Assembly: GCA_040752635.1 (NCBI GenBank)
Contig: JBFMGS010000039.1
Coordinates: 1 to 21,293, forward strand
DNA length: 21,293 nt
Reading direction: 5' to 3'
Source of the DNA: JBFMGS01 sp040752635
Lineage (GTDB): Bacteria; Bacillota; SHA-98; UBA4971
How positions within the stretch are numbered: the stretch's first letter is position 1; each line of letters starts with the position of its first letter. Position numbers and translations under genes: made by a program. The notes under the pieces were generated by a model. It was given only the letters and a program-made list of their open reading frames with translations. It was not told the DNA's origin and did no database searches. This document shows positions 7,780 to 15,252 of this stretch, one piece after another.

Positions 7780-9489
7780 TTAGGGTGACCCGGCAACGCC
7801 CTGGGGCTCCCTCTCTTCGTTCCCGTAATCAGCGGACTCGAACTCCTTGTGGGCGGCCAGGGTCATCCTTCCAAGTAGAGTCTGGGCGATGTTGGTCGCG
7901 TAATCCGCTATGCGCACATACCCATTTATCACGTCAAGGTGGATCGAACTCGTCGCGTGCGAGTGGTTGAGCCCCGCCTGCAGCCGCTGCATGTGCGACT
8001 GCCTCGACCTCCGCTCCATGCTTAGAATGCCCGGAAGCTGCGCTAAGCTCCATGCAGCAAGTTCCGAGGCGGTCTCCCGGTCCTCGATGCCGAGCGCTGA
8101 TACCACGCGCTCTACTACCGTGTTCACCTTCTCGTGTATCTCCCTTATCTCCGCCTCCCCTTGGCGCGAGAACATCACCCCTCGGTCCATCCGCTTTTGG
8201 CTGAAGTGCGTTATGTTCGCCACCACGTCCCCGATATGCTCAAGGTCGTTCACGATGAAGAGTAGTGACATTATCCTCTGTGAATCCTCGTCACTCAAGG
8301 TCTGCTGTGATATGTTCGCAAGATACGAGACGATCTCCTTGAAAAGACGGTCCACCGCGTCTTCCTTCGTCGCTACAAGCCGTATCGCTCCCTCGTCGTG
8401 CCCCAAGAGAACTCCGACCGAGTCCCGCACCATCTCCGCAGTCAGCGCCGCCACCCTTTCGACCTCCTTGGCCGCGGCGTTCACCGCGAGCGCCGGGGTA
8501 GCCAGTGCGTGACGGTCGAGGTGCATCGGCTTCGACAAGACCTCCAGCCTCCCTCGCTCCGGGACCATCCTCTCAACCAGCCGACCTAGATACGGGGCGA
8601 ACGGCAGGAACATCACAGTGATCCCTATGTTGAATATGCTGTGCGCGTTCGCTATCTGGCGTGGGAGCGACGGGGTGGTAGCCTCCACCAGGGAGATGAA
8701 ATAACGGAGGAACGGGAGGAATATCGCGACGCCCAGGACCTTGAAGAGCGTGTGTGCGACAGCGACCCTCAGGCCTTTAGTGGGTGCTCCTATCGCGGAG
8801 AGAAGCGCGGTCGCGCACGTCCCTATGTTCGCCCCGAATATGAGGGGGATCGCTGCAGGAAGCGATATGAGCCCCTGCATCGAGAGGGAAAGCACGAGGC
8901 CTATCGTCGCGGCGCTCCCCTGTATGATCGCAGTGAACCCTGACGCAACGAGCACACCCAAGAGCGGGCTCCGGCCGAAAGTAAGGAGTGCCTTGGTGAA
9001 CATGGGGTATGACCGGAGCGGCTCCACTGAGCGCGACATGAGGCCCATCCCGAAGAAGATGAAGCCAAACCCGAGGATGACCTGGCCTATGTACCTGTGC
9101 CGCTGCCGTCTCCCCGCAAGGCGGATGACGAGCCCCAGCGCGATCATCAAGAGTGCGTAGTCCGTGACCTTGAACGCGATGAGCTGCACCGTGAGGGTAG
9201 TCCCGATATCAGCGCCCAGTATGACCCCGATGCTCTGCTGGAGCGAGATGAGCTGCGCCCCGGCGAACCCCACAAGCATGACCGTCGTGGCGCTGCTCGA
9301 CTGGATGAGGACGGTGACGACCGCGCCTGCCAGCACCCCCATGAGGCGATGCGAAGTGAGCCTGTGCAAAAGGTTTCGCAGGGCGTCCCCAGCCGCCTTC
9401 TGGAGCCCTTCCCCTCCAAGCTGCATGCCGTATATGAATATGGCTAGGCCGCCGCTGATCCCAATGAGTATTGGCGCAAGAGACGTCAT
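7780..9489 (-). CDS. Na+/phosphate cotransporter with C-terminal PhoU-like domain
   Basis: A 569-residue Na/Pi cotransporter II-type membrane protein (NptA/YjbB-like). It has two inverted membrane repeats, each with a QSSSATT-like signature: QSSSATT at residues 63-69 and QGSAAT at 180-185. Each is followed by a GADIGT/GANIGT motif (the second at 219-224). Residues ~340-555 form a helical PhoU-like cytoplasmic domain, as in bacterial full-length members. It would move inorganic phosphate across the cytoplasmic membrane coupled to sodium; direction is not certain, since YjbB-type proteins can export. The ATG at 9489 follows GGAGGT at a rather long 12-base spacing. Upstream is R2 copy 2, a relic of the glpA leader, and R1 copy B, suggesting glycerol-phosphate-linked control (inference). 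Confidence 0.92.
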   Translation of the reverse strand: MTSLAPILIGISGGLAIFIYGMQLGGEGLQKAAGDALRNLLHRLTSHRLMGVLAGAVVTVLIQSSSATTVMLVGFAGAQLISLQQSIGVILGADIGTTLTVQLIAFKVTDYALLMIALGLVIRLAGRRQRHRYIGQVILGFGFIFFGMGLMSRSVEPLRSYPMFTKALLTFGRSPLLGVLVASGFTAIIQGSAATIGLVLSLSMQGLISLPAAIPLIFGANIGTCATALLSAIGAPTKGLRVAVAHTLFKVLGVAIFLPFLRYFISLVEATTPSLPRQIANAHSIFNIGITVMFLPFAPYLGRLVERMVPERGRLEVLSKPMHLDRHALATPALAVNAAAKEVERVAALTAEMVRDSVGVLLGHDEGAIRLVATKEDAVDRLFKEIVSYLANISQQTLSDEDSQRIMSLLFIVNDLEHIGDVVANITHFSQKRMDRGVMFSRQGEAEIREIHEKVNTVVERVVSALGIEDRETASELAAWSLAQLPGILSMERRSRQSHMQRLQAGLNHSHATSSIHLDVINGYVRIADYATNIAQTLLGRMTLAAHKEFESADYGNEEREPQGVAGSP

Positions 9490-9600
9490 GATCCCACGTT
9501 ACCTCCGACGTTGTTACTATTATTACTATCGACGCATTGGTGCCGAGAAGTTTTTGAGGAAAACGTCGCCGGTTTTCGCTGTCACCTCCACGACCGCCTA

Positions 9601-9765
9601 GCTACGACGACTGCGGCGTCTGCCCTCTACCTGCAACCCACTTCCCCCGTGAAACCGTGAAAGTCCCGCCTGCAGCAAGCCTCATCGCGCCAAGCAATGG
9701 GCCTGGCAGATAGGACTTTCTCAAGTCTCCCGTCCGCTCCGCCGAGTCGTCAAGTTTGCCAGGGG
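9601..9765 (-). repeat. R2 copy 2: duplicated and decayed glpA leader and 5' end
   Basis: This segment aligns along its whole length with 2971-3136 and shows few differences (by eye, well above 80% identical). It keeps the AAAGTCC/GGACTTT stem (9719-9713 with 9666-9660), the inner GCCCATTGC hairpin and the TTGCA start context. Past the start codon the similarity continues for about 36 bases, but with a 1-base deletion and in-frame stops. The copied gene itself is therefore gone. It lies about 110 bases before the phosphate cotransporter start. Either the leader was captured to drive that gene, or a second glpA-like gene decayed in place. Confidence 0.75.
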
Positions 9766-9825
9766 GTTCGCTCTCCGGTTCGTCCGAAGCATCACGCGAG
9801 AGAGCATTTCGCGAGAGCCGACAAT

Positions 9826-9980
9826 AAAAGAAGACCAGACTACGGAAAGATCCGCTTATCCGTCCGTCCGGCCTTCTCCTTGTCTCCGCGCCGAGACCGT
9901 CGTACCTATCACACTATGCTTACTTCCGTCATAATATTATTCAATGAGAGGCACCATAATCCTGCAACAGGAGGCAATGT
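9826..9980 (-). repeat. R1 copy B: hairpin-bearing intergenic repeat
   Basis: Same order as copy A: ACATTGCC block (9980-9973), GCAGGATT (9965-9958), 15 bases, GAATA (9942-9938), 43 bases, TCGGCGCGGAGAC, then a hairpin with arms 9881-9866 and 9840-9826. The distal arm has diverged to GTCTGGTCTTCTTTT, but every change keeps pairing through G-U wobbles in the minus-strand RNA. On the plus strand they would be A-C mismatches. This points to selection on a minus-strand transcript. Confidence 0.8.
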
Positions 9981-10127
9981 TTTCCCCAGGAACCCTAATG
10001 CTGCACCGTTAAGATGTGCAGCTCTTGGCAACATGACCTTCGTAAAGTGCGTGGCGGATGCGGATCTCACCATGGGACGCCCCACCCACGGCCACTGAAA
10101 CGGTCGCTTTTGCGTATCTAACAAAGC

Positions 10128-10270
10128 AGTACTGAGACCGTTGGTTTTCTCCAGCTACTACCTGAAACGTCCATAGAATGGTGTGTTTAGATGTCCTCAA
10201 AGCCGCGTGGTTTCGTTGAATCCAGAATATGCCATCCCAGTCGATGGCAAAAACCAACGGCCTCAGTACT
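10128..10270. mobile_element. MITE-like element with 21-bp terminal inverted repeats
   Basis: The left end, 10128-10148 (starts AGTACTGAGACCGTTGG), and the right end, 10250-10270 (ends CCAACGGCCTCAGTACT), are inverted repeats over 21 bp with one mismatch. They enclose about 100 bases without a usable reading frame. Size and structure fit a non-autonomous miniature inverted-repeat element or the joined ends of a deleted insertion sequence. I see no clear target-site duplication. The right end stops 22 bases before the glpP stop codon. The same arms would fold into a long hairpin and could also act as a terminator after glpP. Confidence 0.6.
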
Positions 10271-10292
10271 AAGGATGATCCCCGTGCAAACG

Positions 10293-10928
10293 CTATCCCT
10301 GCCCCCAACCAGCAGGTGTCTGGATCCGTTTGTAGCGCCAGAGTTCCCTCTTGCTCGTGGAAACCCCGAGGGCTCCCGTCGCGAGTACCGCCTCGAGTTC
10401 CGGCACTGTCTCCACCAACCCGCCCGCGATGAACGGAGAGATCTCGTTCACAGGCAGGCGGTGGATGATGTTGGGAAGTACGAGCGCAGGCAGGATCTCG
10501 ACCGCGTCCGGTTTCGACGATGCGATCACCGATAGACCCGTTTTGAGAGATTCCGAGTCGAGAACGAAGAGTCGTTGCACTGCGACAAGACCTTCGTCCC
10601 TAGCAGCTTTTATTAGTGAACTCCTCGTCGTCAGGACTCCCGTCACGCCTATCTCCCTGGCAAGCCACCTTATGCCGGCGGGATCCTTGCCAATACCTTG
10701 CACAAGGTCTAAATGGCAGAACACCTGTTGACCGTGGCCTGCAGCCTTCTGGACAACATCACGCAGCTCGTAGATAGAGCCGGTCAGGAAAAACACGAGC
10801 GCTGCACCGCAACTCGCAGCTTCATCCACCTCTTCCACCCGCCTCAACGCCGGGATGGCAGGGTGTTTCGCGAGGTGCGCGACCGGCAGAGTCCTCTGAA
10901 CGGTGGAAGCACCACGTGGTGTCATCAC
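10293..10928 (-). CDS. glpP: Glycerol-3-phosphate-responsive antiterminator, GlpP family
   Basis: A TIM-barrel-like RNA-binding regulator. Numbered from GTG at 10928, it shows HPAIPALRR at 22-30, HLDLVQGIGKD at 72-82, TTRSSLIKAARDEGL near 100-114, PDAVEILPALV at 140-150, IAGGLVET near 177-184 and the closing STSKRELW. All are GlpP landmarks. In Bacillus subtilis GlpP binds glp leader mRNAs when G3P is present and prevents termination. This is a family fact; the targets here are not proven. The frame is open to ATG 11045, but the 39 extra residues resemble no GlpP. GTG 10928 has GAGGGGG 9 bases upstream and gives 211 residues, near the family's ~190. R1 copy C lies upstream. Likely targets are the glpA, cotransporter or importer leaders in this window. 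Confidence 0.88.
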   Translation of the reverse strand: MMTPRGASTVQRTLPVAHLAKHPAIPALRRVEEVDEAASCGAALVFFLTGSIYELRDVVQKAAGHGQQVFCHLDLVQGIGKDPAGIRWLAREIGVTGVLTTRSSLIKAARDEGLVAVQRLFVLDSESLKTGLSVIASSKPDAVEILPALVLPNIIHRLPVNEISPFIAGGLVETVPELEAVLATGALGVSTSKRELWRYKRIQTPAGWGQG

Positions 10929-11094
10929 TGCTATCGCCCCCTCGGCCCGGACACATACGTGTCGGTCCTCTCTGCTCACGTCCCTCGGGCTGACCGGGTC
11001 AAACGCTATGGCGCAACGGCAGGGCTTTCCCGCGGCGCAACGCATCGGCGCGAGATGTCCTCAAAGTTCGACTCCGACGTCCAAACATAAGCAA

Positions 11095-11243
11095 GGAGAA
11101 GCCCAAATCGAGAAGTACCCGCCTTCCGATTCAGCCTTCTCCCTGTCTCCGTGCTGAAACTGAACTGCGCAAGATTACGCAAGACACCATGTCGGTTTTC
11201 TTCTTGCTAGAAGACTATTCGCCAGAGGGAACTGAAATCCTGC
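11095..11243 (-). repeat. R1 copy C: hairpin-bearing repeat upstream of glpP
   Basis: GCAGGATT (11243-11236), exactly 15 bases, GAATA (11220-11216), a longer 58-base spacer, TCAGCACGGAGAC, then a 16-bp stem with arms 11142-11127 and 11110-11095. The inner half of the stem (CTGAATCG with CGATTTGG) differs completely from copies A and B, yet still pairs, with two G-U wobbles and one mismatch. This is compensatory change between copies. It lies ~170 bases upstream of the preferred glpP start. Confidence 0.75.
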
Positions 11244-11289
11244 ACCCGGATATGATTCCATCACGGGATTTTCTCCTGACCTGTCATAG

Positions 11290-11586
11290 CAGCGGAGCAG
11301 CGGATTCCACGTGCGCTATCCGAGGGAACGTGCCCGCAGATCGGAAGCACCCTTCTTGGGCAGCATCGCTTCGTCACTCGGATATGAGGTGGTGGGTATA
11401 GATCTCTTCCGAACCCGCTTGGCCACAGCGACCAGGGAGCAGATGCGCGAAGAGGTCCTCGTCCTGCGGTGGCCGGGCGACCGAGCTTAAGATCATCGTG
11501 AGGGAGGCACCGTGGTGAGTGACCAAGACACCACATACGGCAGGATCATAGTGAGCATAGAGTCGCCGGGAACAGGCTGGCGTTAA
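11290..11586 (+). pseudogene. Degenerate coding remnants of unknown family
   Basis: An open frame from 11290 to the TAA at 11488-11490 translates with good coding character; GTG 11311 is a possible start. It contains RSEAPFLGSIASSLGYEVVG, then IDLFRTRLATATREQ and EEVLVLRWPGD. Just before the stop, a shift to another frame reads ATELKIIVREAPW and ends at TGA 11516-11518. That TGA overlaps a GTG (11515) preceded by AGGGAGG, which opens a 23-codon frame (SDQDTTYGRIIVSIESPG...) ending at TAA 11584. The frameshift plus GTGA coupling looks like the worn remains of two operon genes. I recognise no family. It could also be chance in GC-rich DNA. It converges on the minus-strand methyltransferase gene. 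Confidence 0.35.
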
Positions 11587-11599
11587 GTCCCAGCAAGAC

Positions 11600-13156
11600 T
11601 CATTCTCGCGTCACCAGCACGACTACTTCAGTGTGATTCGTCTGGGGGAACATGTCCACCGGCTGGACGCTCATTGTACGGTAGCCTAACGCCTCGAGCC
11701 CGACGAGATCGCGGGCGAGGGTCTCCGGGTCGCATGACACATACACGATTCGCTCGGGCTCAAGCGACACCACAGCATCAAGTGCGCGTTTGTCACAACC
11801 CGCTCTCGGAGGGTCCAGCACAACGATGTCCGCCTTTCGTGGCACTTTGCGCCCTCGCGGCTGCCCCCGGCCGACGGCGCTCGTGAGTACTTCCTCGACC
11901 CTACCCCTGATGAAAGTACAATTGGAAATGTGATTAAGGGTCGCGTTTCTAGCGGCATCCTCCACGGCAGTCTCCACCGCCTCTATGCCGTACACATGCC
12001 AGCACTCTCGGGCAAGCAGCAAAGAAATGGTTCCGATGCCGCTGTAAGCATCAACCGCTATCTCGTCTCCTGTGAGGTCTGCAACCTCAAGAGCCTTCCT
12101 ATACAGGACTTCCATACCTTCTGGATTAACCTGAAGGAACGACTCCGCGGATACGATGAACCGTAATCCAAGGATATGCTCTTGTAAGAAGCCCTGACCT
12201 GCGATGACACGAAGGCCAGCTGAAGCGCGCGTGACACGCCGGGCGGCTTTCTCGGCGGCAAATACTTCGCCCCCGACATCCTCGATCACCCCTTCGAGTT
12301 CGGGCGCGCGGGCCGTCAGGTCGCGCGCGATGTCGTCAACCGCGGCAAGAGGGCCCCCCGAGGTCACGAGGACCGCAAGGGCGCGGTCGCCTCGACCTGC
12401 GCAGCGAACGAGCAGATGTTTGAGGGTCCCCTTCCCGAGGGCATCGCAGCCGTACACCGGGATGCCCCGCTCCGCCACCAACTCGTTTAGCGCCTCAAAA
12501 ACCCGGTTGTTCGTGGGATTCTGGATCATGCACTCATTGAGATCCACCACGTCGCGGGTGCGGCGGCCGTAGAAGCCTGAGATGAACCAGCGCTGACCCT
12601 GAGCCCGGGTGTCTACGCAGCAGGGCGTGCTTCCTCCGGGTAGTTCTTTAGATCCATCAAGGTGGCAGTCTCCCTCAGGAAACCCATGCGCTTGCCCTTC
12701 CTGTGATACATGCATGAATCCTGATTCGACCTCGTACGGCGAAAGTGCCTCGTAGGAAAATCTCGCTTTGTTTCGGTAGTGAAAGGTTTTCGGAGCCGGG
12801 AGGCAATCGCGAACTCCAACATGCTCGAGCTTGCCGATCCGCTCGAGGGCCTGCTTCACGCGGCGGGTCTTGTAGGCAAGCTGCGCTTCATAAGAAATGT
12901 GCTGGAGCTGGCATCCGCCGCACTTCAGGTACACGGGGCAAGGCGGAAGGACTCGATCCGGGGACTCTCTCGCAATCGACAGGAGTTCAGCCCTGGCAAA
13001 ACTCCGCTTGTTCTCCGTAACTCTGACAACGGCCACGTCGCCGGGAGCGGCGTAAGGCACGAACACTACCCGTCCGTCCTTCCTACCCACTCCCTCGCCA
13101 GAGTGGTTAAGGTCACCGATGCGGATTTCCAAGACCTCGCTCCCGCTCCCCTGCAT
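11600..13156 (-). CDS. rlmD: 23S rRNA (uracil-5-)-methyltransferase, RlmD/RumA family
   Basis: A 518-residue SAM-dependent RNA m5U methyltransferase. An N-terminal TRAM RNA-binding domain covers residues ~4-62. Iron-sulfur cluster cysteines are C73, C79 and C82 (CPVYLKCGGC), with a distant fourth, C209. The FLQVNPEGMEVLY segment lies near 340-352, SAM motif I VDAYSGIG at 378-385, DPPRAGC at 448-454, and the catalytic nucleophile C475 lies in YVSCDPETL. It transfers a methyl group to C5 of a uridine in 23S rRNA. Bacillota paralogues (RlmCD) may modify two sites, so the exact position is open. The protein is longer than many because of an insertion around 150-195. ATG 13156 has a GGAG run directly against it; TTG 13132 after GGGAGCGAGG is an alternative start. 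Confidence 0.93.
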   Translation of the reverse strand: MQGSGSEVLEIRIGDLNHSGEGVGRKDGRVVFVPYAAPGDVAVVRVTENKRSFARAELLSIARESPDRVLPPCPVYLKCGGCQLQHISYEAQLAYKTRRVKQALERIGKLEHVGVRDCLPAPKTFHYRNKARFSYEALSPYEVESGFMHVSQEGQAHGFPEGDCHLDGSKELPGGSTPCCVDTRAQGQRWFISGFYGRRTRDVVDLNECMIQNPTNNRVFEALNELVAERGIPVYGCDALGKGTLKHLLVRCAGRGDRALAVLVTSGGPLAAVDDIARDLTARAPELEGVIEDVGGEVFAAEKAARRVTRASAGLRVIAGQGFLQEHILGLRFIVSAESFLQVNPEGMEVLYRKALEVADLTGDEIAVDAYSGIGTISLLLARECWHVYGIEAVETAVEDAARNATLNHISNCTFIRGRVEEVLTSAVGRGQPRGRKVPRKADIVVLDPPRAGCDKRALDAVVSLEPERIVYVSCDPETLARDLVGLEALGYRTMSVQPVDMFPQTNHTEVVVLVTRE

Positions 13157-13259
13157 CTCCTGCTACGCCTTTCTAGCCTGGGCTCGTCTTCTCAGCCCGG
13201 ATCACACTTAGCTTTCTCCTTCATGCTTTGCCAGGTTAGACGTCGTAAGTCCCTGCCCG

Positions 13260-13658
13260 TCAGGCGATGCCTGCCTCCGTCTTGGCGGTCGTATAGATCC
13301 TCCTGAGATCATCCACGACACCAAGAAGGCTCATCGCAAGCCCGATATCCCCTGAGACGGCGAGCCTGCCCCACATTGCTGCGCCCACCGGGTCCAGCTC
13401 GCCCGTGAACACAGCATCGAACGTCTCGCTATCCATAGACAATTTGATCTGCGCCGGCCTGATGTCGGCTCCCGTCTCGCCGGTCACCTGCCCCTGCTTG
13501 AACTTCAGCAAGAAACCAGCATCGAGGTCTGTGATGAAAAACCCGACCGTCAAGTCTGTCCCCGCGCTTGCCTGCGCTACCTTCTCGTCAGAGTTCATGA
13601 GCTCCACCATGCGCCCGACAATCTTCTCAAGTTCCTCCGCAGACCCATAGCTCGCCAT
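13260..13658 (-). CDS. SCP2 sterol-carrier-domain protein
   Basis: A 132-residue single-domain protein of the SCP2 lipid-binding fold. Visible are a helical start (SAEELEKIVGRMVELMNSDEK), alternating strands (TVGFFITDLDAGFLLKF, QIKLSMDSETFDAVFTGELD) and a closing GRLAVSGDIGLAMSLLGVVDDL helix typical of bacterial SCP2 proteins. No catalytic residues are expected; such proteins bind hydrophobic ligands or serve as accessory domains. The precise role is unknown. ATG 13658 is preferred (GGGAGG 11 bases upstream); ATG 13667 lies only 2 bases from the same Shine-Dalgarno. A strong extended -10 promoter lies upstream at 13753-13761. The gene is followed 103 bases later by the methyltransferase gene on the same strand. 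Confidence 0.85.
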   Translation of the reverse strand: MASYGSAEELEKIVGRMVELMNSDEKVAQASAGTDLTVGFFITDLDAGFLLKFKQGQVTGETGADIRPAQIKLSMDSETFDAVFTGELDPVGAAMWGRLAVSGDIGLAMSLLGVVDDLRRIYTTAKTEAGIA

Positions 13659-13752
13659 TGTTACCATCGCCTCCCTGACATAGAGGACCTACAGGCCTCA
13701 CCCCACCGGGCCCGATCTCCTTGGAACACTCGCGCCTACCAGCGGCACGGTA

Positions 13753-13761
13753 ATTATACCA
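13753..13761 (-). promoter_or_regulatory. Extended -10 promoter element for the SCP2 gene
   Basis: On the minus strand the sequence reads TGGTATAAT, a perfect TATAAT preceded by the TGn extension, about 95 bases before the SCP2 start. No good -35 lies at 17 bases, as is usual for extended -10 promoters. The AT-rich box stands out in GC-rich surroundings. Confidence 0.55.
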
Positions 13762-13955
13762 CAGGCAGGTTCCCGTGGATACCCATGGGAGCTGGAAGTC
13801 GTATGGAAATCGTTAGGATATTGGAACCTACTGCCAAGAGCCAAGCAGGTTCCGGATATGGCATCGCTTCAAGGATGGAGTCTAGCACGACGATGGGCGA
13901 TGATCGACGTTGACGCCGGGTATACAGGGCACTACAATGGACATGGTGAAAGTCG

Positions 13956-14468
13956 ATGGCTTGTTCTCTCCATCCTTCATCGCAGAAAGTGCAGGAGGCG
14001 CTTCGGGCGCTCGGATCTTCGTCTGTGGTGGTCGAGGTGCCTGAGAGCACCGCAACATCCGCACAGGCGGCCCGGGCCGTCGGCGCGAGCGTAGCACAGA
14101 TAGCAAAGAGCCTGATCTTCATGGCAGGCGAAAAGCCTGTAATGGTGATAGCATCGGGGGCCAACCGTGTGGATGTGAGCAAACTTGCCGATCTCGCCGG
14201 CGGCGCCATAAGCAAGGCGGACGCGGAGATTGTGCGAGAGGCGACGGGGTTTGCTATAGGCGGAGTCCCACCTGTGGGGCTGAAGTCACGCCTGCCGGTG
14301 TTCATAGATCGTGACCTGCTTCAGCACAATGAGATATGGGCCGCAGCGGGCACTTCTCGGAGCTTGTTCAAGGTTTCGCCCTCGGAACTCGTGCGCCTGA
14401 CCGGTGGAACAGTCGCCGATGTGGCCGAGCGGCACGGGAACGGGGCCACGGACACTGCCGGGGGATAG
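13956..14468 (+). CDS. YbaK/aminoacyl-tRNA deacylase domain protein
   Basis: A 170-residue protein of the YbaK/ProX/EbsC editing-domain family. Members hydrolyse misacylated tRNAs such as Cys- or Ala-tRNA(Pro) in trans. The conserved lysine lies in QIAKSLIF (K51), followed by VIASGANRVD (64-73), GGVPPVGL (102-109) and DRDLLQHNEIWAAAG (118-132), all in the expected order. Length fits free-standing members (150-170). ATG 13956 has only a weak GGTGA upstream. The substrate amino acid cannot be told from sequence. It opens a plus-strand run with the YuiD-like gene 90 bases downstream. A short direct duplication (GGCGTCCACCT twice, about 14527-14548) lies in that gap. Confidence 0.88.
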   Translation: MACSLHPSSQKVQEALRALGSSSVVVEVPESTATSAQAARAVGASVAQIAKSLIFMAGEKPVMVIASGANRVDVSKLADLAGGAISKADAEIVREATGFAIGGVPPVGLKSRLPVFIDRDLLQHNEIWAAAGTSRSLFKVSPSELVRLTGGTVADVAERHGNGATDTAGG

Positions 14469-14558
14469 CATGCCAGGATGTGTCCTGCGATTTGAGCTTG
14501 CATCCTCCCCGCGGCTGAAGCCGGCGGCGTCCACCTGGCGTCCACCTAGGGTACAGGG

Positions 14559-15002
14559 GTGAGCTTGTTGATTCTCAACAACGTAACACTGGTCGCGCCG
14601 CTGGTGGCGTGGGCTCTGGCCCAGACGCTGAAGTTTTTCGTGGATCTTGCCACTCACAGAAGGCCGGATTTCACGCGGCTCGTGAACCCAGGAGGGATGC
14701 CGAGTTCGCATTCCAGCCTGGTTTCGTGCATGTCACTCACAGTTGGCAGGGTCTCCGGGTGGGGATCCCCGCTCTTCGCCATAGCGTCTGTGCTTTCGCT
14801 CATCGTCCTCTACGATGCTGCAGGTATAAGGCGGGCTGCCGGTAAGCAAGCCAAGGTCATCAACAGGATAGTTGACGACCTCTACAAGAAGCACCGGGTC
14901 CCGGAGGAGCGGCTACGTGAGCTTTTGGGCCACACGCCGCTCGAAGTGTTCGCGGGGGTAGCCCTCGGCACGGTCGTCGCGTTTGGCTGGCCGCTTAACT
15001 GA
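14559..15002 (+). CDS. Divergent PAP2 family membrane protein (DUF212, YuiD-like)
   Basis: A 147-residue membrane protein with the DUF212 signature: NPGGMPSSHSSLV (43-55), then LYDAAGIRRAAGKQA and NRIVDDLYKKHRVPEERLRELLGHTPLEVFAG. About four hydrophobic segments are visible. The SSHS block and LGHTPLEV block echo PAP2 phosphatase motifs, but the family is divergent and its activity is unproven; a lipid-phosphate substrate is plausible. The GTG start at 14559 has AGGG about 7 bases upstream. It lies in the same direction as the flanking genes. Confidence 0.9.
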   Translation: MSLLILNNVTLVAPLVAWALAQTLKFFVDLATHRRPDFTRLVNPGGMPSSHSSLVSCMSLTVGRVSGWGSPLFAIASVLSLIVLYDAAGIRRAAGKQAKVINRIVDDLYKKHRVPEERLRELLGHTPLEVFAGVALGTVVAFGWPLN

Positions 15003-15252
15003 CTGTCCGCTCGTTGGAGCGGTGGAGCAGCAACTGCATCCGGTTCAGTAAGGTTTGGTCGTTTCACTCCGCCCAGAGGTCGATCCCCCAGGCTGCGTGC
15101 CGGACTGCGATCTCGGCAAAGGAGGGTGTGGGCAGGCCGATGCATTCACTTGCAGCTATCAGTGCTGAGGGCGTTAGCGGAGGGTTTCTTAGCACGGAAT
15201 GAGATGGTTAGCTCGCACTGTCCCACGATACCTCACGGGAAGGAGTGCAGGG

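Noticed and set aside
10929..11045. GlpP starting at ATG 11045
   Set aside because: The extra 39 residues resemble no part of GlpP, and the frame is better started at GTG 10928 with a well-spaced GAGGGGG.
7445..11243. R1 hairpins as ordinary Rho-independent terminators, or the three copies as a CRISPR array
   Set aside because: No U-tract follows the stems in the transcript direction (only copy B is somewhat T-rich), and the sequence shared upstream of the stem is not needed for a terminator. The copies lie 1-2.5 kb apart with genes between, so they are not a CRISPR array.
13823..13853. Inverted repeat GGAACCT...AGGTTCC upstream of the YbaK-type gene
   Set aside because: Only 7 bp with a bulge beyond, no U-tract and no second copy; not strong enough to call a site.
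13754..14305. 183-codon minus-strand open frame
   Set aside because: Antisense to the YbaK-type gene, with low-complexity Ala/Ser/Arg composition and no motif.
15014..15202. 62-codon plus-strand frame between the YuiD-like and YjbQ genes
   Set aside because: No convincing start or family. Only its end (AISAKEGVGRPMHSLAAIS) looks protein-like, which is too little to call a gene in this ~250-bp gap.
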